From contig NC_056422.1 in NCBI RefSeq assembly GCF_905147365.1, positions 4,590,501 through 4,654,500 on the forward strand: DNA of 64,000 bases, written 5' to 3'. Below are positions 59,278 to 64,000 of this stretch, piece by piece (within the stretch, counting starts at the first letter, position 1; each line of letters opens with the position of its first letter). The stretch comes from Aricia agestis. Its lineage: Eukaryota > Arthropoda > Insecta > Lepidoptera > Lycaenidae. The position numbers were made by a program, and so were the translations under genes. The notes beneath the pieces were generated by a model, which saw nothing but the letters and a program-made list of their open reading frames with translations, had not been told where the DNA came from and did not search any database.

Positions 59278-59487
59278 CTACGAATAATACAAACTAAGTA
59301 ATCGTAACTCCCATACTATTACCGTTTAAAATTTGGTTCCTTTTGATCTGTCATGTAACGTCAGCCTAGTACCGCTCAAGGTCACCTAAATATTGTAAAT
59401 GTATTGAAATGTGTACACTTTTTTGATAAGTATTGTGGACCATGTTTTTTGACGGAGTTACTTTTCCATAGTTTTTATTATTCGTAG
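59278..59487. mobile_element. MITE with TACGAATAATA(A/C)AAACTA ends
   Basis: CTACGAATAATACAAACTAAG and CATAGTTTTTATTATTCGTAG. Related to 51606-52350. Confidence 0.78.
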
Positions 59488-59835
59488 GCTGTGATACACA
59501 TGTTATCATGTGACACCCAGCCATCGCTCGCGCGATTATTGCTAGTGGATTGTTGATCGCTATTTTTACGTGATAAGGTAGCGGACTGCCGTTTAACTGT
59601 CAATAGGTTACAGAAAGACGAGACAGACACACTATTGCCTGTTATTGCGTTGAAAAGGATTTCCGCTACTGCTATAAAACTATCAAACATTTGCCTCGCT
59701 TGCCAACAATGCTTGCCAATAATAGATGTGAATTTTATTCAAGCATATTAGATACGAAAAATTGCATATTTAGAGATCCGCAAGCTTTGAGTAAAACTCG
59801 TTTTAAATATTAACAACACTGTAGAGAGCAGAGCA
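59488..59835. other. Unassigned sequence
   Basis: No family recognised. Confidence 0.35.
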
Positions 59836-60165
59836 TTTTTATGAAATAAGGGGGCAAGCGAGCAAACGGGTCACCTGATGGGAAGCAACTTCCGTCGCCC
59901 ATGGACAATCGCAGCATCAGAAGAGCTGCAGGTGCGTTGCCGGCCTTCTAAGGGGTAGGAATTGGGGAGGGTACGGAAGGGAATAGGGGAGGGTACGGAA
60001 GGAAATAGGGGAGGGTAGGGAAAGGAAAAGGGTAGGGGATTGGGCCTCCAGTAAACTCACTCACTCGGCGAAACACAGCGGAAGCGTTGTTTCACGCCGG
60101 TTTTCTGTGAGGACGTGGTATTTCTCGAGCCGGCCCATTCGTGCCGAAGCATGGCTCTCCCACGT
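59836..60165 (-). mobile_element. SINE-L, full length
   Basis: TTTTTATGAAATAAGGGGGC, GGAGGGTACGGAAGG tract variant shared with the 35.0-kb copy, GCATGGCTCTCCCACGT. Confidence 0.92.
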
Positions 60166-60171
60166 AATTAA

Positions 60172-60292
60172 TTGTGTTAGTAACGCTAAAACTCGAAAAC
60201 GGCTGAACGGATTGGGCTAATTTTAGTCTTAAAATATTTGTAGAGTCCAGGGAAGGTTTTAAAGTAACACGAAGTTCACCGGAACAGCTAGT
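60172..60292 (+). mobile_element. Helitron 3' part, GGAACAGCTAGT end
   Basis: TAACGCTAAAACTCGAAAACG, CAGGGAAGGTTTTAAAGTAA, CACGAAGTTCACCGGAACAGC. Forward counterpart of 31644-31790. Confidence 0.75.
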
Positions 60293-60408
60293 AATAATTT
60301 TTTAATTGTCTACTTTTCCTAATAATCATTCTAAAATTAATTGATGGCCCAGCGAACGCTGTTTATAACCGACCACCAAAAAAGGAGGAGATTCTGCATT
60401 CGGTTCTA

Positions 60409-60560
60409 TATCTTATATCTTTAAATGAGCAGTTCTTGTATATTTTGTACATAGGGGGTTTCGGGGGCGATAAATCCATCTAGCTAGGAATCATTTTTAG
60501 AAAATGTCATTTTATTCGTGTTTTATCGAATACCGAGCAAAGCTCGGTCAAATAGCTAGT
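60409..60560 (+). mobile_element. Helitron family C, complete
   Basis: ATCTTATATCTTTAAATGAGC, CATAGGGGGTTTCGGGGGCG, CCGAGCAAAGCTCGGTCAAA then TAGCTAGT. Confidence 0.85.
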
Positions 60561-61254
60561 ATTATTTATTCACGTACGTTAATTATTTTTCAGGTATGAA
60601 AAACCTGATTATCACAAAATTTAATCAACATCTGCCCAGCCGTTTCAGAGGAGTTAGGCAATAGTCACCGCAAAACAAGAATTTCATGTATCAGATGTAA
60701 TTCATACAATATGTTATGTTACGAGGCGCAAAAAATGAAGATCCTATAATATTGTCCCATTGGGTGAAATATATCATTGGTTTTTCCTTGTTTGTGTTTT
60801 GTTACAAACTTACAAGTTACAATATTTACGAATGTAGTCGTAAAGTTTTATGATATATCGTATATTAAAAGTAAGTATATTTATTAACAAATATTATATG
60901 CCTTTTAAAAGGTTGGAAAATAGAGCCTATCTAATTTTTATTTTATCATATATTTTTTTATTAGTAAATTTAGAAAAAATCGAACTTAGAGGCAAAGCTT
61001 TTACAGATCCTAATATTGTATAAAAAATCATTTGTCTAGACGCATTGTCCAGGGAGTAAATTGGTGAATTATTTGTATGGAATACGTTTATATGGAAAAA
61101 CACTGTTAGCGTATAATATGATAATGCAATAATTTGCTAAAATTAAAAATAAAAGTAATCGAATAATTCTAATAAAAGATGAAAATTACACTATTATTTA
61201 CTTATTTATTGTTATATTTTAAAATGTGTCTTCTTAACTTATATATACAATTCT
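60561..61254. other. Unassigned AT-rich sequence
   Basis: No gene or family recognised. Confidence 0.35.
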
Positions 61255-61420
61255 CTGGCTACTTTTTATATTGATAAGTGCATTTGTTGAGTAAATAATA
61301 GTAAATTATTACAACTCGAGACTGACGGCGACCATTGTTTATGCGACGGGATAGCGATGGACGTTGCCATTGTGACATACTTTATAATATGGCAAAACAA
61401 CGTTTGCTGGGACAGCTAGT
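61255..61420 (+). mobile_element. Helitron family B, 5'-truncated
   Basis: GGCTACTTTTTATATTGATA, CTCGAGACTGACGGCGACC, ends CGTTTGCTGGGACAGCTAGT. Confidence 0.82.
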
Positions 61421-61757
61421 AGTTTTATAACACTGGTGGAACCCTCTTTGTTATACGTTGTAGAAGGCTTTACAAGTTTGCAGACTTTGGATATACGCCA
61501 AGCAATATACAATAACTTAAAATTGGTTTTGAAAAGATATTACTTGTCAATTTATCACCAACTAAAGTTGAAAAGAATACAAATTATCAGAATCTAGACG
61601 AAACAAAAGAAAGTCTACTATATTGAAGCCAGTGTCATAAATTGACATGATTTATGTGAAAATAACAAGCGTTATGAATTTTTGTTTTTCGACGATAACT
61701 TGATGAATTAGCTTTCTTGTTCAATCACTTGCTTATCACTAGGGATTTGTCTTTAAT
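61421..61757. other. Unassigned sequence
   Basis: No gene or family recognised. Confidence 0.35.
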
Positions 61758-62105
61758 GGTGCCTTCTCACGGCGCGTATTATCGCAAGCCGCGCCGCGCC
61801 AGCTCGAGCCACGCGCCGTGTGAAGGGGTGGCTCGAGCAGGCGCGTTTAATATCACGCGCCAACTCGAGCCACGCGCTCGAAGAAAGTGGTGGCATGGTT
61901 GCGTTCTCACGGCGCGTGCTACCACGAGCCGCGCCGCGCCCGCTCGAGCCACGCGCCGTGTGAAGGGGTGGCGCGGCGCGGCTCGTGCAGGCGCGTCCCG
62001 ATCCGATTAAAGTCGGTAACTTCAAAGGCGCGGCTTGAGCAAACAGGCGAGCACGAGCCACCCCTTCTCACGGCGCGTAATATATCAAGCCGCGCCACGC
62101 CGACA
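61758..62105. repeat. GC-rich tandem repeat, ~150-bp period
   Basis: TTCTCACGGCGCGT starts units at 61764, 61914 and 62065. Each is followed by CAAGCCGCGCC(G/A)CGCC-like sequence and CCACGCGCCGTGTGAAGGGG. Both strands are open for about 100 codons because the sequence is GC-rich. Related motifs at 36737-36968. Confidence 0.82.
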
Positions 62106-62379
62106 AAAATTCAAGTAAAATGAAACTTTATTAACACGAAAATAGATATTATTTTGCTCTAAGTCACTACGTTAAATAAGTAAATTTTAATGAAATGCAA
62201 CTTTATTCACTAGGCAATTTGGTTGCATTTATTCTATGCCGCTAATTTTGTTAAATTAAGTGTAATTCATTTATTTGATAGAGATGAACAGATGCCGCTG
62301 CTTGGCGGCTTTTTTATTATAGGATTTTTATTATAGGTGATTAACTAATATGAAACTCTTTTCACTTACACTCATTCTT
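62106..62379. other. Unassigned AT-rich sequence
   Basis: No gene or family recognised. Confidence 0.35.
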
Positions 62380-62670
62380 GCTGTTGTAGAATTATCACGC
62401 CAGAGGGATTTAAGTCCCAGGGTGGGATACCCTGGTGGCTGGGACTAAATTCCTATGGCGTGTATTGGTCCTCAAATACTGGTGGCAGTTCATTCCTGAG
62501 TTTTACAGTGCATGGCAGGATGTTACGCAAAAAATGCACGGTGGAAAACTGCCACTCACCAAGGTGATGAGGATTGATGATGGTATGTTTTTCGCGTGGA
62601 ATGATGACGAAAGCTTGCAGGATGTACGATTCCGAACAATAATAATTGCTCAAAACCTTCACAGTTTCCC
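62380..62670 (-). pseudogene. LINE ORF2 C-terminus, second family member
   Basis: Minus strand reads LGEWQFSTVHFLRNILPCTV and KLRNELPPVFEDQYTP then stop, parallel to the LRNELSPAVFPDLYD segment at 22917-23039. Different 3' tail: GGGATACCCTGGTGGCTGGG on the plus strand, no shared SINE-L tail. Confidence 0.7.
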
Positions 62671-62766
62671 GTGATGCTATACTACTTTTATAATTTATAA
62701 TTCACAATAATAATAATTATTATGTTTCCACTCGTACTGGTGGAAGAATTAGGCTTGTCGAATAAA

Positions 62767-62811
62767 TATCGATATATCGATATTTTCAATTTTTGTTACG
62801 ATATATCGATA
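62767..62811. promoter_or_regulatory. Cluster of three TATCGATA motifs
   Basis: TATCGATA at 62767-62774, 62775-62782 and 62804-62811. This is the Drosophila DRE core bound by DREF and overlapping BEAF-32 sites (established knowledge); relevance here is inference. Confidence 0.4.
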
Positions 62812-63178
62812 TCAAATATCCAATATCGAAATTGTAGCAAAAACGATATTTTCTGCTGCGATTTTGGCCAGACGTCTTCTTAATGGGTCCAGTTCTGTCA
62901 AAACAAAAAATTGGTCTTTTCATAGGCTTAGCTGTTGGCTCAATGAAAATAAAAATAAATAAAAGGCGAAAAAGATGGTTGAAATTATTTTTGCTCCACG
63001 AAATATTATGAATTATAAACGAATGGATTTCAGATCGTATAACATAATATATATTTACTTTAATACAGATTTAGTAGTTCTCACTACAGATAAAAGGTTG
63101 AAATCATCTGGCAACACTGATTTAGTCAGTCAGAAGCCACACTTTTTCCGATTTAGTACACTAATTATGATCCTAGCT

Positions 63179-63262
63179 TTCTAAATGTTATTCCACTTGA
63201 CTAAATTTAGTTACTAAATCCTTAAGATGTCTAAATTTAGTCGAATGGAATAACAACTTTAG
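63179..63262. repeat. Fold-back sequence (TTATTCCA...TGGAATAA)
   Basis: TGTTATTCCACTTGACTAAA with TTTAG and CTAAATTTAGTCGAATGGAA with TAACA are inverted. Confidence 0.75.
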
Positions 63263-63269
63263 AAATAAA

Positions 63270-63655
63270 TTAAGAAATTTATAAAAAACCCCCGCCAAAC
63301 AACTTTAAAAAGTAATGAAATAATATTTACTGCCTTTAAGTTCAAATAATTCCTAACTTGTGTAAAGTAATATTTTAGTCCATAATTTGTTGTCACGGTG
63401 TATCGAGGGACCGCCAAGTAAACTACAACCTACAACCGCCAAGTCGCTGATTATCTCCATTCGGTTCGCTGTGAAATGTTATTTGAAATCTCAAATCAAA
63501 CATCTACATTAGCGGTGCCCCGACACACCTTGACAACAAATTATGGACTAAAATATTACTTTACACAAGTTAGGAATTATTTGAACTTAAAGGCAGTAAA
63601 TATTATTTCATTACTGTTTAAAGTTGTTTGGCGGGGGTTTTTTTAAATTTCTTAA
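63270..63655. mobile_element. Fold-back element, copy 2, uninterrupted
   Basis: Reverse complement of 11221-12081 minus the 479-bp insertion; the empty site TTAA is at 63336-63339. Confidence 0.88.
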
Positions 63656-64000
63656 TTTAATTTTATTTCATACTTTTTAAACTTGTGTTGGTTATAGTGC
63701 AGAATAATTCCTATCAACATAATCATATTCTCATGATTAGCATCTATCAATGTGCTTTTCGATGAGGCCGTTAATATGAGCCCAAACATGAAACCTCCAT
63801 TTTGGGTTCATACAAAGCTTGGTTCCTATAGAATCCAGGCGATGATGCAGCAGCAGCATGTAAATATTTACTGTCTATCTACTTCTTACTGGTTGTCGCA
63901 ATTAAAATGAGCCCAAACACGAAACTTCTACTCTAAGTTGGCGAGGACTTTCAAACAAAAAAAAACTAGATCAAAATCGGTCCATCCGTTTGGATGCTAC
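63656..64000 (-). repeat. Shared flank of the composite repeat, copy 2, runs off the window
   Basis: Reverse complement of 10620-11220 with the 230-base segment at 10691-10922 absent; AAACTAGATCAAAATCGGTC at the edge matches 10655-10674 reversed. Confidence 0.85.

Noticed and set aside
61717..62123. Three overlapping frames of about 80-100 codons
   Set aside because: GC-rich tandem repeat with open frames on both strands; no protein-like conservation.

Overview
This window looks like intergenic DNA from a lepidopteran (moth or butterfly) genome. It is AT-rich and packed with short non-autonomous transposable elements of types that recur across Lepidoptera. These include Lep1-like Helitrons that start with a TCTATACTAATATTATAAA-type end and finish in CTAGT, tRNA-headed SINEs with (ATT)n tails, poly(A) short retroelements that share their 3' tail with a LINE, and fold-back DNA elements (MITEs) with TTA/TAA, TTAA, TA or 8-bp target duplications. 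The species call is inference from these repeat families; no marker gene is present.

Only one ordinary protein-coding gene is well supported: a single-exon coding region at 6833-7126 (+) for a 97-residue secreted protein. It has a signal peptide, a splice acceptor 5 bases before the ATG and a poly(A) signal 38 bases after the stop. Everything else with coding character is transposon debris: a LINE ORF2 with reverse transcriptase motifs split by a short retroelement (34540-35968), two LINE ORF2 C-termini (22917-23039 + and about 62450-62580 -), a LINE ORF1 fragment with one in-frame stop (47735-47967 -), the last 30 codons of a hAT-type transposase (19831-19923 +), and a possible THAP-like first exon inside a terminal-inverted-repeat element (28183-28260 +).

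Layout: 0.2-4.8 kb MITEs, Helitrons and a decayed tRNA-SINE; 4.8-7.2 kb one short retroelement, then the secreted-protein gene in the quietest stretch; 7.4-10.3 kb GC-rich fold-back elements, a second SINE family and Helitrons; 10.5-12.1 kb a composite repeat whose inverted copy reappears at 63.27-64 kb and runs off the window; 13-18 kb mostly Lep1-like Helitrons, one with a 174-bp internal triplication; 18-21.3 kb MITEs, the hAT fragment and a nested element with 7-bp target duplications; 22-30.9 kb LINE tail, intact tRNA-SINEs, and a nested 3-kb TIR element; 31.4-38.9 kb Helitrons, the interrupted LINE and a TRIM-type LTR element; 39-46.7 kb a tandem-repeat Helitron, a four-level nest, and PIF/Harbinger-like MITEs; 47-56.8 kb LINE fragments, an AT minisatellite and many fold-back elements; 57.5-63 kb a long Helitron, two more short retroelements, GC-rich tandem repeats and a LINE tail.

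The most informative material is evolutionary: insertions whose pre-insertion state can be read from a sister copy in the same window (11282-11760 against 63336-63339; 55709-55890 against 55535), a 26-bp insertion that is only one transposon end yet has a perfect 7-bp target duplication (56748-56773), and several perfect hairpins that arose inside individual repeat copies and look like template-switch mutations. I found no convincing new multi-gene system.
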